In this document: positions 24,480-35,124 of the stretch, one piece after another
Layout: the number at the start of each line of letters is the position of its first letter
How positions within the stretch are numbered: position 1 is the stretch's first letter
Origin: Manihot esculenta
Taxonomy: Eukaryota > Streptophyta > Magnoliopsida > Malpighiales > Euphorbiaceae
NCBI RefSeq assembly: GCF_001659605.2
Contig: NC_035170.2
Location: 13,372,502 to 13,436,501 of the forward strand
Direction of reading: 5' to 3'
Length of the DNA: 64,000 nt
The notes under the pieces: model-generated
What the model was told of the DNA's origin: nothing
The model's database searches: none
Seen by the model: only the letters and a program-made list of their open reading frames with translations
Program-made: the position numbers and the translations under genes

Positions 24480-25353
24480 AGGTCAAGTGGCCTCTCAAGC
24501 TCAGCTTTGAGAGAGCTAAAAGGCTAGATAAGACCAACTACTGCAGCTTTCACGAAGACCACGAATATATAACGAAGGAGTGTCAGCAGCTAAAAAATAA
24601 GATAGAGAGATTAATAAAGGACGGCACACTTTGAAAGTTTGCGAGAAAGAGTAGAGAAAAGAGGAAGACTGAACGCGAGGTAATGACTCCTGAAACCATC
24701 CCTGACAGTGAACCTGTAGAGGTTACTCATATAATTCTAGGAGGACCCAATGATGGCAAGGGAAAAAATAAGCGTGCTGCAGAAGACATTCTATCAGTGG
24801 AGCAGGAACCATGGGTAGAGCAGGAAGTAAAGTTTGGACCTACAGACAAAGCAATATGTTTATTTCAAAACAATCCGATAGTTATCAGCATCCGTTTGAA
24901 CAGGTATGAGGCGAGACGAGTTTTGGTGGATACATGTAGTTCTTTTAATCTCCTCACCTTAGATGTTTTTAACAAGTTAGCCTTAGATAAAACGATCTTG
25001 TCAAGATCTCATATCCATTAGTGGGATTAGGAGACAAGATCATGGCAGTGTTAGGTACCATCAACCTCCCCCTTATACTAGGGGATAAAAAGTACAAGCG
25101 GGAGCTATATGTGAAGTCCGTGGTGATAGATATCTCGCTCGCATACAATGCGATATTAGATCGCCCAGTCCTAACCTGCCATGATATAGTTATTAACATG
25201 GGTGTTATATCTCTTAAGCTACCAACTCCAGGAGAATTGGCAGTCATTCAAGGTAATCAGAAGTCAGCCCAGGAATGCTATAGGCACTCCACAAAAAGCC
25301 TTAGGAAAGTGACGTTGCCCATCGACTTACTGGAGAAACCTAATTCTCACTAG
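24480..25353 (+). pseudogene. Tat-type gag end and aspartic protease remnant
   Basis: 24500-24635 encodes the gag tail with a Cys/His knuckle, YCSFHEDHEYITKEC, then a stop. 24683-25021 and, after a +/-1 frame change near 25018, 25021-25353 encode the protease: VLVDTCSSFNLL where the family has DTGSS, then VGLGDK, LGTINLPLILGDKKYKREL and AILDRPVL. The catalytic Asp is present but the invariant Gly of the active-site loop is Cys, so the protease is doubly dead. Confidence 0.85.
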
Positions 25354-25355
25354 AT

Positions 25356-25710
25356 CTAACACCCTGAAATCTCAGGAAACCTGAAGAAATCCAGTTCAAA
25401 CTGGATTAAGCCGAGTTTTTACAAGAAAAGGCTGCAATCAGAATAATGGTTTATAAGAACAAAATGTTCATAATGTTCAACGGTAGAGCCAAGTCATGTA
25501 CTTTAATATGGGGGACTTAATCCTTAAAAGAACAAATGTAACAAGCGGTAATGTCAAATATGGTAAGTTGGACAAAAACTAGAAAGGACATTTAGGGTTT
25601 CAAAGATTATTCAAGTTGTCCAAGTTATTCTCCACTCCTGCAATATTTATAACCTGAGAAAATTTTATCAATAATATTTAATGATATATTTTTTCATATG
25701 TTTTGTTATT
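25356..25710. other. Noncoding spacer inside the Tat fragment
   Basis: This lies between the protease remnant and the tandem array. No coding content or known motif was seen. It is presumably what remains after loss of RT-INT, or 3' untranslated sequence. Confidence 0.4.
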
Positions 25711-26790
25711 CAGTGGCAAAGGACGATGGGTTGCCTCCGTCAAGCCACAATCCGGGTCTTAGTCTCGCTAATCAATGCATTTCATGCCAAGGCTACAAGG
25801 TGGGTCTCTGCTAGGCCATAATTTTGGCATTAGTCTTGTTTTCCAAAAAGTTTCTAAAGCATTTCATACCAAGGCCACAAAGCGGGTCTCCGCTGAGTCA
25901 TAATTCGGGGGTTAGTCTAGTTTCGTAAAAAGCTTCTAAGACATTTTATTCTAAGGCTACAAGGTAGGTCTACACCAGGTCATAATCCAGGTGTTAGTCC
26001 TATTTTACAAAAAATTTCTAAGGTATTTCATGCCTAGATCACAAGGCAGGTATCCACCAGACAAGTATTCGGGTGCTAGTCCCAAAAGACAAAGATAAGT
26101 TTATGCAAAAGAATGTCATAAGGCGGGTATCTGTCAAGCGAGTCTCTGGGTGTTAATCCCAAAAGAGAGGAGGCAACTTTCTGCAAAAAATCGCCACGAG
26201 ATGGGTATACGTTAGGCTAGTTTTCGGGTGTTAGTCCTAAAAGACAAAAAGCGAGTTTCTGCTAAAAATCACCACAAGGCGAGTAACAGCCAGGCAAGTC
26301 TTCAGGTGTTAGTCCCAAAAGACAAAAGACGAGTTTTTGCCAAAGAATGCCACGAGACGGGTATCCGTCAGGCGAGTCTCCAAGTGTTAGTCCCAAAAGA
26401 TAGAGATAATTTTTGTTAAAAATTACCACGAGGTGGGTATCTGCTAGGCGAGTCTTCGAGTGTTAGTCCCAAAAGATAAAATGCGAGTTTCTGCCAAAAA
26501 TCGCCACAAGATGGATAACCGCCAGGCGAGTCTTTGGTTGTTAGTCCCGAAAGGCGAGTTTCTGCAAAAAATCGCCACAAGGCGGGTAACTGCCAAGCGA
26601 GTCTTTGGGTGTTAGTCCCAAAAGAAAAATGCGAGTTTCTGCCAAAAAGCACCAAAAGGTGGGTAACCGCTAGGGGAGTTTTTGGGGTATTAGTCCTAAA
26701 AGACAAAAAACTAGTTTCTGCTAAAAAGCATCACGAGGCGGGTATCCGTCAGGCAAGTGACCAGGTGTCGGTCCTGATTAATAAAATTCT
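25711..26790 (+). repeat. Tandem array of about 14 units of 75-82 bp
   Basis: The recurrent core is CACAAGGCGGGTATCCGYCAGGCGAGTCT..GGGTGTTAGTCCCAAAAGA followed by a variable AAA(G/T)GCGAGTTTCTGCCAAAAAT spacer; these are composites read by eye. The first four units are a divergent subtype (..GGTCATAATCCGGGTGTTAG). Units differ by several bases, so the array is not freshly amplified. Tandem repeats in the 3' untranslated part of Tat/Ogre elements are known and can seed satellite DNA. Confidence 0.9.
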
Positions 26791-27178
26791 TAAGTCGTTA
26801 TCATGACTGGATGTTAAGTTCAGTTTATTATTTTCAAATTATTTATTCCATAGCTACAAGATAATTATCATTTATGATCAGAGGCAGACAAAGTGACGCG
26901 AGTGTGGAAAACCAATGTAAATATGCCATGTGTCCAAGATTGTGAAAATAATTGTCACATTCGAATCTGAATAATTGAAAACCAGTAGGGGGACCTATGA
27001 TATAACACAATAATCGACCAAAGTAAATCATGAGCTGTCACCATAAGACAGAGCCACATGGCAAGAGTTTGATAAGCCGATACATAGTCCCACCCATGGA
27101 AAGAAAGATCCGGACACCGTAGCACTCGGTTCTCCATCAAGATTCACCCTCTCTTGAATAGGTCGAGTCTTCATATGA

Positions 27179-27930
27179 AGTTACCATTAGCAGCTACAAT
27201 CCAACAGATTCCCATTAAACCTGTAATTACAGGGATTCTCGGTCAATTAGCCAGTGCCAAACCGGATTTTCAAGATATGTTATAATTAACTTTATTTTCT
27301 TATAATATAAAAGCTAAAGATCGCAGAGGATCAAAGTATGCATTCTTACAAAACTACTCTTGAATTTTAAGTAATTCCTTACATTCGCCCTTTTTTTTAG
27401 ATTATTGACTTGAGCGTTGAAATGACTACTGTAGGTGCCAACCAACTCACTTTCTTTTTTTTGCAGATTGGTCAATTGCGATATAGTTTTGTTTCAGTTA
27501 CATCACTACATGCATTTTATTGAAGCAAATGATTTTTTTATATTTTCATAAAGTAGTTACCATTAGCAGCTACAATCCAACAGATTCCCATTAAACCTGT
27601 AATTACAGGAATTCTCGGTCAATTAGCCAGTGCCAAACCGGATTTTTAAGATATGTTATAATTAACTTTATTTTCTTATAATATAAAAGCTAAAGATCGC
27701 AGAGGATCAAAGTATGCATTCTTACAAAATTACTCTTAAATTTTAAGTAATTCCTTACATTCGCCCTTTTTTTCAGATTACTGACTTGAGCGTTGGAATG
27801 ACTACTGTAGGTGCCAACCAACTCACTTTCTTTTTTTTGCAGATTGGTCAATTGCGATACAGTTTTGTTTCAGTTACATCACTACATGTATTTTATTGAA
27901 GCAAATGATTTTTTTATATTTTCATAAAGT
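27179..27930 (+). repeat. 376-bp tandem duplication (LTR-like sequence)
   Basis: Copy 1 is 27179-27554 and copy 2 is 27555-27930, each 376 bp, with about a dozen differences by eye. Each contains a TATA-like TTATAATATAAAAG, then a GACTTGAGCGTTG word and AGGTGCCAACCAACTC. This is likely a duplicated R-U5 end of the Tat LTR. The block immediately precedes the young copia element. Confidence 0.85.
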
Positions 27931-27972
27931 TCAATTTTAATATTTGTAAAATTTGTGATAACAATTTAATTA

Positions 27973-29423
27973 TGTTGGACCTAAATGTCCTAATCCTTGT
28001 TTTGATGATTAATAAACAATTGGTGTGCTACTAATTATTTCCAAGAGTGTTTGTATTGAGCTTGCAGGTCCCTTATTGAAACAAATGATATTGCTTCAGT
28101 CACAAAAGTGAAAAGTGCCAAATATGGAAGCATACCACAAGAAAGGGATAATAAATTATTTTTGTTTATGCTTTGTTATATTCTATTCATTGTGAATTTC
28201 AAGTAATTGATTGTGATGGCTCAAGGTTCCTTCTTTTCTAAAAGTTCTTTTAGATATGGCCAATTTTTCTAAGTACTTGACTTTCAGGGATCAAAATGAA
28301 ATTTTCCAAAAGAAGTGATTTTGAAATTATTTTTCATCAAAATGAAAGTTCTAAAAATATAGGTTATAAAAATTCAAACGGATTGAAAAATGGATTTTTG
28401 TAGCCTAAGTTATGTTTTTTCAAAGTTTTAAAGAAGGATTTTTTGTGCCCCCTAAACACAACCTTCGGCTTCCGAAAGTCAGGGACAGAAACGAAAGTCC
28501 CCTATGTTCGGCCGCCGAACATTGAATTTCGGCCGCCGAAAGTGGGTTCTTCAACCAGCCCCCAAAGTGTAACCTTCGGCTTCCGAAAGTGAGGGACAGA
28601 GACGAAAGTCTCACACTTTCGGCCGCCGAACATTTAACCTTCGGCCGCCGAAAGTGTGTTTTGGGTCTGCCTCCGAAGCCTAAAGTTCGGCTTCCGAAAG
28701 AGAGGAACAGAGACGAAAGTCACCCAAGTTCGACCGCCGAACTCTGACTTTAGGCCGCCGAAAGTTCTTTTTTAAAGGAATAGTTTCTTCACCTCAAATG
28801 GTTCGGCCGCCGAACTCTAAGCTTAGGCCGCCGAACCTGAGTTTTTCTGGGCACGGTATAACGGTTATTTCTGAACAAAAACGGCTCTATTTGCATTTAA
28901 TGCATCCCCAACGGCCATATTTATGATAGAACTATAAATACAACTTGCTTTTGATGTGAAGAGGTTACAACAACCATCTAAGCAAATATTTATTGAGATT
29001 ACAGCATTTTTCATTCTCTCTCTCTCTCAAAACCTTGAGCCAAAGCATTGATTTCTTGAAAGCTTGTTTTGAGTTGTAATTGATTGGCTTTTCTGAGTGA
29101 GTAAAGGTTGATTGAGAGATTCTGTTGTTGTGAGTGTGGCATTGAGCAAAGAATTGCTCTTGAGTGGAAAAAGAGATTTGTAAAGAGCAAAGGCTTGCTC
29201 TAAGATTGTAAGGGTTTTAATCTTCACCCAAAGAAGATTTGATAGTGGAGTTGAACTCTCAAGTGGACCTTGAGGAGAGGACGTAGGCTTGGATAGCTGA
29301 ACCTCTATAAATCTTTGTGTTGATTTTTCTCTTCCCTATTCTCTTCTAATTTCTTGTCTTTGCCATTAAATTTTTTATAAACCCAATTCACCCCCCCCTC
29401 TTGGGTTGCCTCAAGGGACAACA
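27973..29423 (+). repeat. 5' LTR of the young copia (1451 bp)
   Basis: It spans TGTTGGACC to GGGACAACA. The first 480 bp are identical to the 3' LTR; the few differences fall in the palindrome-rich part and after. The promoter part holds a three-fold higher-order repeat of about 110 bp (28464-28780), each unit having TTCGGCTTCCGAAAG, a GGGACAGAGACGAAAGTC word and two TTCGGCCGCCGAA palindromes. A TATA box (CTATAAATA) is at 28932-28940. Confidence 0.92.
28464..28940 (+). promoter_or_regulatory. U3 palindrome array and TATA box of copia LTR
   Basis: Exact TTCGGCCGCCGAA is at 28507, 28528, 28618, 28640 and 28802. Variants are at 28464, 28575 and 28686 (TTCGGCTTCCGAA), 28729 (TTCGACCGCCGAA), and 28750 and 28823 (TTAGGCCGCCGAA). 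The TATA box CTATAAATA is at 28932. Sireviruses are known to carry repeated palindromes and CpG-rich patches around the LTR core promoter. A role as enhancer or transcription-factor array is inference. Confidence 0.65.
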
Positions 29424-29425
29424 AG

Positions 29426-29437
29426 TGGTATCAGAGC
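29426..29437 (+). promoter_or_regulatory. Primer-binding site (initiator Met tRNA)
   Basis: TGGTATCAGAGC lies two bases after the 5' LTR and is the standard copia PBS complementary to the 3' end of initiator Met tRNA. Confidence 0.92.
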
Positions 29438-29484
29438 TAAGTCTCCCTTTCTTGAAGATATAATTATCTTGGAGTAAAGATCAA

Positions 29485-31413
29485 ATGGCAGCCCTCAATT
29501 CTCAAGAAGGTCAATCGGTTGTGAGACCACCTTTCTTTGATGGAAATGACTTTCTATATTGGAAAAATAGAATGTATTATTTTCTTAAATCGGAAGGAGT
29601 TGATTTGTGGGACATTGTAGAGAATGGGCCTTTCTTTCCCACAAGATTTATTGATGGAAACCAAGAGCAAAAACCTAAGAGTGAATGGAGTGAGCTAGAG
29701 AATAGAAGGGTAGCCCTCAATGACAAAGCCATTCACATCTTGTTTTGTGCTCTTAGTAGAAGTGAGTACAACAAAGCATGCATGAAGTCCACCGCCAAGG
29801 AAATTTGGGATGCTTTGGTTGTCACTCATGAAGGTACCAATCAAGTCAAGGAAAACAAGATGGAATCCCTCATCTATCAATATGAGTTGTTCAAGATGAA
29901 ATCCGATGAAACTATTAGCCAAATGTATGATAGGTTCATTGAGATCATTGGAGGGATGAAATCTCTTGGGAAGATATTCACAAATGAAGAGTTGGTGAAG
30001 AAAATCCTTAGATGTCTACCTAAAGAATGGCTACCAAAGGTAACTTCCTTAAAGGATGCCAAAGACTTAACCAAAGTGCAATTGGATGAACTCTTGGGGA
30101 ATCTCATTGACTATGAGATGACTCTAAAGAGAGAGCAAGTGGAGGAACCTAGCAAGATGAAAAAGAACATTGCTCTAAGGGTAGCCTCCGAAGATACTAG
30201 TGAGGAAGAAGAAGAGATAAGTGAGGAAGAATTGGCTTTGGTAACTAGGAGAATAAGGAAGTTGCTTCTCCAAAATAAAAGGTTCATCCCAAGGAAGAAT
30301 TTTAGAAAGGAAAAGGGTGAATCAAGCAAAAAGGAAGTAGTCATTTGCTATGAATGTAATAAGCCGGGTCACTACAAAGTGGATTGTCCCAAGTTGAAGA
30401 AGCCTATCAAGAAGTTCAAGAAGAAGGCCTTCAAAGCAACATGGGATGAGTCAAGTGATTCCGAAGAAGAGGAGGTTGGTGATGAAATTGCCAACATGTG
30501 CTTCATGGCTCTAGAGGAAAGCTCCGATGAGGTAACTACTCTTGATGACTTTACTTTAAATGATGATGATGTTGAGTTTTCATATGATGAACTTGTAGGT
30601 GCTTTAAAATTGATGAATGATGAGCTTGAAAAGAGTCATAGGAAAAATAAAATTTTGAAATGTGAGTTAGCTAGCTTTAAAAAGGAAAGTGAGAACTCAC
30701 CCAAGGAACCCTTACCCTCAAATGATTCTTTACAAAAATCCTTAGATGAGCTCTCACTAGAAAATAAAAATTTGAAAAATGAAATCCTTGAGTTGAAAAA
30801 TTCTCTTTCAAAATTTTTAAAAGGCAAGGACAAACTTGATGAGATTTTAGACTCTCAAAGGTCTCCTAGCATCAAGTATGGCCTTGGCTATGATAAATCA
30901 ACTCAAGCAAATTTTTCTAAAACCGTTTTTGTTAAAGCTACCAACTCACATGAACCTAAGGTTTCTAGCTCAAATGGAAATGTGCCTAAAGTTTCTAGTA
31001 GCAATATGTCTATGAGGAATGCACCTACAAGGAATGCACATGTACACCAATCCACTAGTTACAACACTCATATAAGACACACACCTAGGCAAGCTGCATA
31101 TAAGAGAAATGATCATTATAGAACACACACTTATAGTTCACAAAATCACCACTCCAATCATATCTCTTGCTCACATGCCTTTAATAAGCAAAGGAGAAAT
31201 GGTCACATGAGAACTCAAACATACTCACTCACCTATGGACCTAGAGTAAGAAGGTTCAATGGTCATTGTCACTATTGTGGTAAGTTTGGTCATACCAACT
31301 ATAAGTGCTCTATTAGAAAATTGCATCTTGGATATGGTAGCATATGGAAATTGGATAGTGGAATGACTAACCCCCAAGGACCCAAGTACATTTGGGTACC
31401 TAAAAGTGTTTGA
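29485..31413 (+). CDS. Copia Gag (642 aa)
   Basis: This is the capsid protein of the element. The N-terminus has the copia Gag start (PPFFDGNDFLYWKNRM, about residues 15-30), followed by the UBN2-type Gag domain to about residue 210. A Glu-rich linker precedes a zinc knuckle CYECNKPGHYKVDC (residues 288-301). Residues about 370-470 look like a coiled coil with many Lys/Glu heptads. A second knuckle, CHYCGKFGHTNYKC, lies at about residues 595-608. The frame is open throughout. The start at 29485 is 48 bp past the PBS and in good context (AAATGGCAG). It ends at TGA 31411, and pol resumes at once in another frame. Long Gag proteins with a coiled coil are typical of Sireviruses. Confidence 0.92.
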   Translation: MAALNSQEGQSVVRPPFFDGNDFLYWKNRMYYFLKSEGVDLWDIVENGPFFPTRFIDGNQEQKPKSEWSELENRRVALNDKAIHILFCALSRSEYNKACMKSTAKEIWDALVVTHEGTNQVKENKMESLIYQYELFKMKSDETISQMYDRFIEIIGGMKSLGKIFTNEELVKKILRCLPKEWLPKVTSLKDAKDLTKVQLDELLGNLIDYEMTLKREQVEEPSKMKKNIALRVASEDTSEEEEEISEEELALVTRRIRKLLLQNKRFIPRKNFRKEKGESSKKEVVICYECNKPGHYKVDCPKLKKPIKKFKKKAFKATWDESSDSEEEEVGDEIANMCFMALEESSDEVTTLDDFTLNDDDVEFSYDELVGALKLMNDELEKSHRKNKILKCELASFKKESENSPKEPLPSNDSLQKSLDELSLENKNLKNEILELKNSLSKFLKGKDKLDEILDSQRSPSIKYGLGYDKSTQANFSKTVFVKATNSHEPKVSSSNGNVPKVSSSNMSMRNAPTRNAHVHQSTSYNTHIRHTPRQAAYKRNDHYRTHTYSSQNHHSNHISCSHAFNKQRRNGHMRTQTYSLTYGPRVRRFNGHCHYCGKFGHTNYKCSIRKLHLGYGSIWKLDSGMTNPQGPKYIWVPKSV

Positions 31414-31427
31414 ATTCTTTCTTTTAG

Positions 31428-34400
31428 GTGTGCTTGAAATCCTCAAAAATTGAAAGCAAATGGTATCTAGATAGTGGATGTTCAAGGCACATGACCGGAA
31501 ACTCAAATCACTTCATCTCTCTTGAAAAGAAAGACGGAAGTGGACAAGTAACCTTTGGAGACAATGGAAAAGGTAAAATTGTTGGTATAGGTAAAGTCGG
31601 TAAGGAAAACTCTCCTATTCTTGATAAAGTTCTATTAGTTGATGGTTTGAAGCATAATTTGTTAAGTGTGAGTCAATTATGTGATAAAGGTTGTAGAGTT
31701 ATCTTTGAACCAAAATCATGTTTTGTGTCTAGAATGTCGGATAACAAAATATTGTTTGTTGGTGAAAGAGTTGAGAATATTTATCTTATTGACTTACAAG
31801 CTATGACTAACTAAGATATGAAGTGCTTTGTGTCTATTAGTGATAACTCTTGGATTTGGCATAGAAGGCTTTCTCATGCTAGCATGGATCTCCTCAAAAA
31901 TTTGAGCAAAGATGAGCTAGTTGATGGTCTTCCAAAGATCAAATATGAAAAGGACAAAGTATGTGATGCATGTCAAATGGGTAAGCAAGTTAAGAGTTCC
32001 TTTAAAGCTATTAATAAGGTAATCTCTTCTAGACCTTTGCAACTCTTGCATATGGATTTATTTGGTCCAACTAGAGTAGCTAGTCTTGGTGGCATGCATT
32101 ATGGGTTTGTTATAGTTGATGACTACTCTAGGTATACTTGGGTTGTGTTCCTTGCTCATAAGGATAATTGTTTTGATGCTTTTAAAAGTTTTACAAAGAA
32201 AGTTCAAAATGAAAAGGATTTTCAAATTTCTTCAATAAGGAGTGATCATGGTAGAGAATTTGAAAATGAAAAATTTGAAGTCTTTTGTAATAAATTAGGG
32301 ATCACTCATAATTTTTCATCTCCTAGGACTCCCCAACAAAATGGTGTTGTTGAAAGAAAAAATAGAACTCTTTTAGATATGGGGAGGACTATGTTAAGAG
32401 AATATAATTTACCTACTTATTTTTGGGCGGAAGCCATAAATACGGCTTGTTATGTTTCAAATAGAGTTTTAATTAGACCTCTCTTAAATAAGACTCCTTA
32501 TGAGCTTTGGAATGGAAGGAAACCTAGAGTTAGTTATTTTAGAGTTTTTGGTTGTAAATGCTTCATATTAAACAATAAGGATAATCTAGGCAAATTTGAC
32601 TCCAAAACCGATGAAGGTATCTTTTTGGGATACTCTATCTCTAGTAAATCATATAGAGTATTCAATAAAAGAACCTTGATAGTTGAAGAGTCAATGCATG
32701 TTGTTTTTGATGAATCTAATCCCTTTGCTCCTAGAAAGGAGGTCTCTTGTGATGATGATCTTGTAGGTAACCTTGATGAGTTGACCTTTGAAGATCCTCA
32801 ACCTCATGGAGATCAAAGTCAACCCAAGGAGGATTCAATAGAGGCAAAGGAAGATGAAGTTGGACTTCAAGAGCAACAAATACAAATTACACAAAGTCAA
32901 GGAGTCCAACATGACTTGCCAAGGGATTGGGCCTACAAGAAAGATCATCCCAAGGATCAAATAATTAGTGATACATCACAAGGGGTAACTACTAGATCTT
33001 CTATTAGACATGTATGTAATAATATTGCATTCATATCTCATATAGAGCCTAAATCTATAGATGAGGCTATTGGTGATGAGAGTTGGGTTCTTGCTATGCA
33101 AGAAGAACTCAACCAATTTGAAAGGAACAAGGTTTGGACCTTAGTGTCTAGACCAAAACATCACCCCATCATAAGCACCAAATGGGTGTTTAGAAATAAG
33201 CTTGATGAAGATGGCAATATCATTAGAAACAAGGCTAGGTTGGTAGCTAAAGGCTATAACCAAGAGGAGGGCATAGACTATGATGAAACTTTTGCCCCCG
33301 TAGCTAGATTAGAAGCCATTAGAATCTTGCTTGCATATGCATCATACATGAATTTTAATCTCTTTCAAATGGATGTGAAAAGTGCCTTTTTAAATGGTTT
33401 TATTGAGGAGGAGGTTTATGTTGAGCAACCTCCGGGGTTTGAAAATCATGAATTTTCAAATCATGTTTTTAAATTGTCCAAAGCCTTATATGGTTTAAAA
33501 CAAGCTCCTAGAGCTTGGTATGAAAGACTAAGTAATTTTCTTTTGCAAAATAGTTTTTCAAAAGGCAAAGTGGATACAACTCTTTTTGTCAAAAATCATG
33601 AAAATGACATCCTTGTGGTACAAATATATGTTGATGATATTATATTTGGTGCTACTAATGTGTGTTTGTGTGAAGAGTTTTCAAAAGTTATGAAAAGTGA
33701 GTTTGAGATGAGCATGATGGGAGAACTCAAATTCTTCCTTGGGCTTCAAATCAAACAAGCTAAGGATGGCATCTTCATCAACCAAGCCAAATACACAAAG
33801 GAGCTAATCAAAAGGTTTGGAATGGAGAATAGCAAGCCAAGTAGAACTCCAATGAGCACAAACACCAAGCTTGACAAGGATGAAAAGGGTAAGCCTATTG
33901 ATGAAAAGCTCTATAGAGGTATGATCGGAAGCCTTTTATATCTCACCGCATCTAGACCGAATATCATGTTTTCCGTATGTCTATGTGCACGTTTTCAATC
34001 ATGTCCTAAAGAGTCTCATTTGCATGCCGTTAAACGTATTCTTAGATATTTACATGGCACATTGCATTTGGGGTTATGGTATCCTAGAAGTTCATCCTTT
34101 AGTTTATGTTCCTACTTGGATGCCGACTTTGCCGGAAGCATTCTTGATAGTAAGAGTACCTCGGGTACTTGTCAACTTCTAGGACAATCTCTTGTTTCTT
34201 GGTGTAGCAAGAAACAAAATTCGGTTGCACTATCAACCGCCGAAGCCGAATATGTGGCGGCGGGTCTTTGTTGTAGTCAAATCCTTTGGATTAAACAACA
34301 ATTAAGAGATTTTGAAGTATCTCTTGATCACATTCCTATTAAATGTGATAATACAAGTGCAATCAATCTAACCAAGAACTCCATTCAACATTCTAGAACT

Positions 34401-34574
34401 AAGCATATTGACATTAGACATCATTTCATTCGTGATCATGTGTTAAATGGTGATGTTGTTCTTGAGTTTGTGGATACAAACAACCAACTAGCTGATATTT
34501 TCACTAAACCTTTAAATGAAGAAAGATTTAACTTCATTAAAAGGGAATTGGGAATGCTAGATGGTGGTTGTTGA
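31428..34574 (+). pseudogene. Copia Pol (PR-INT-RT-RNase H) with one in-frame stop
   Basis: The polyprotein is intact except for TAA at 31812-31814, after the protease part. In order: protease with DSGCSRHMTG (about residue 16 on); GAG-pre-integrase zinc motif HRRLSH..CDACQMG; integrase core with [17 protein letters not shown] and [11 protein letters not shown] with [24 protein letters not shown] and the [10 protein letters not shown] active site; RNase H with [11 protein letters not shown] and TKHIDIR. It starts 14 bp after the Gag stop in a different frame, so it is expressed either by frameshifting or splicing, or is also damaged there. The old sister copy reads CAA at the position of the TAA. 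Without suppression only protease would be made. Confidence 0.9.
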
Positions 34575-34768
34575 GTGTATATTTTTTTTGTGTGTATCTT
34601 TTTGAAAGCATGTCTAAATTGTTTGATATAGTTTTTTTTTTTTTTTAACAAAAAGGGGGAGGGAAAGCCCAAAAATTCCAGGTTCGGAGGCACTTTCGGC
34701 CCCCTAACCTTCAATTTCAAGGGCAATATGAAAAGCGGGAATTTTTCTGTCTTCTTTCTTTTTCTTTT

Positions 34769-34905
34769 TCGGCCGCCTAACATTTTATTCGGCCGCCGAA
34801 CATTGTCAAGTTCGGCCGCCGAAGATTAAGTTCGGCCTCCTAAACTTGCCCAGGTTCGGCCGCCGAAGATTAGTTCGGCCGCCGAAACTGCGCGTTCCTT
34901 AAAAA
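34769..34905 (+). promoter_or_regulatory. Palindrome array and TATA-like site upstream of the extra gene
   Basis: TTCGGCCGCCGAA is at 34788, 34811, 34855 and 34874, with variants TTCGGCCGCCTAA (34769) and TTCGGCCTCCTAA (34831). A TTAAAAA TATA-like site is at about 34899. The same array-then-TATA order occurs in the LTRs. A pyrimidine-rich leader follows (34920-35124). It looks like an internal promoter for the downstream gene; not proven. Confidence 0.5.
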
Positions 34906-35124
34906 CCCCCCGCGACAGCTCATCATCTTCCTCGAGCGTCCTTTCCCTCTCGCCGAAGCTTTCTCTCTCTCCCCCGTAGCTCCCTTCGTCTCCCTCTCCC
35001 AAATCACCTGTTTTGAGCCCCATTTTCTTCAAAAACTTCCATTTTTACTCTGTTTTTCTCTCTGAAACACCAAAAATCAGCTTCGTTTCTTCCCACGGAA
35101 CCCATTTCGAACTTTTTCATTTGG

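Larger units (their letters stand above)
24170..27930 (+). mobile_element. Tat-type (non-chromoviral) Ty3/gypsy fragment
   Basis: In order it has the end of gag, a protease domain, a noncoding region with a tandem-repeat array (25711-26790) and LTR-like sequence that is tandemly duplicated (27179-27930). RT, RNase H and integrase are absent, so it is internally deleted. The RELYVKSVVIDISLAYNAIL and CHDIVINMGVISLKLP text is typical of the Tat/Athila group. The words GACTTGAGCGTTG and AGGTGCCAACC are typical of the U5 end of such LTRs (from memory). The 5' LTR is not identified. Confidence 0.75.

Noticed and set aside
28420..28614. Minus-strand open frame in the copia LTR, repeated at 38158-38352
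   Set aside because: It occurs in both LTRs only because they are copies, and it consists of the palindrome repeat. No start context or homology supports it.
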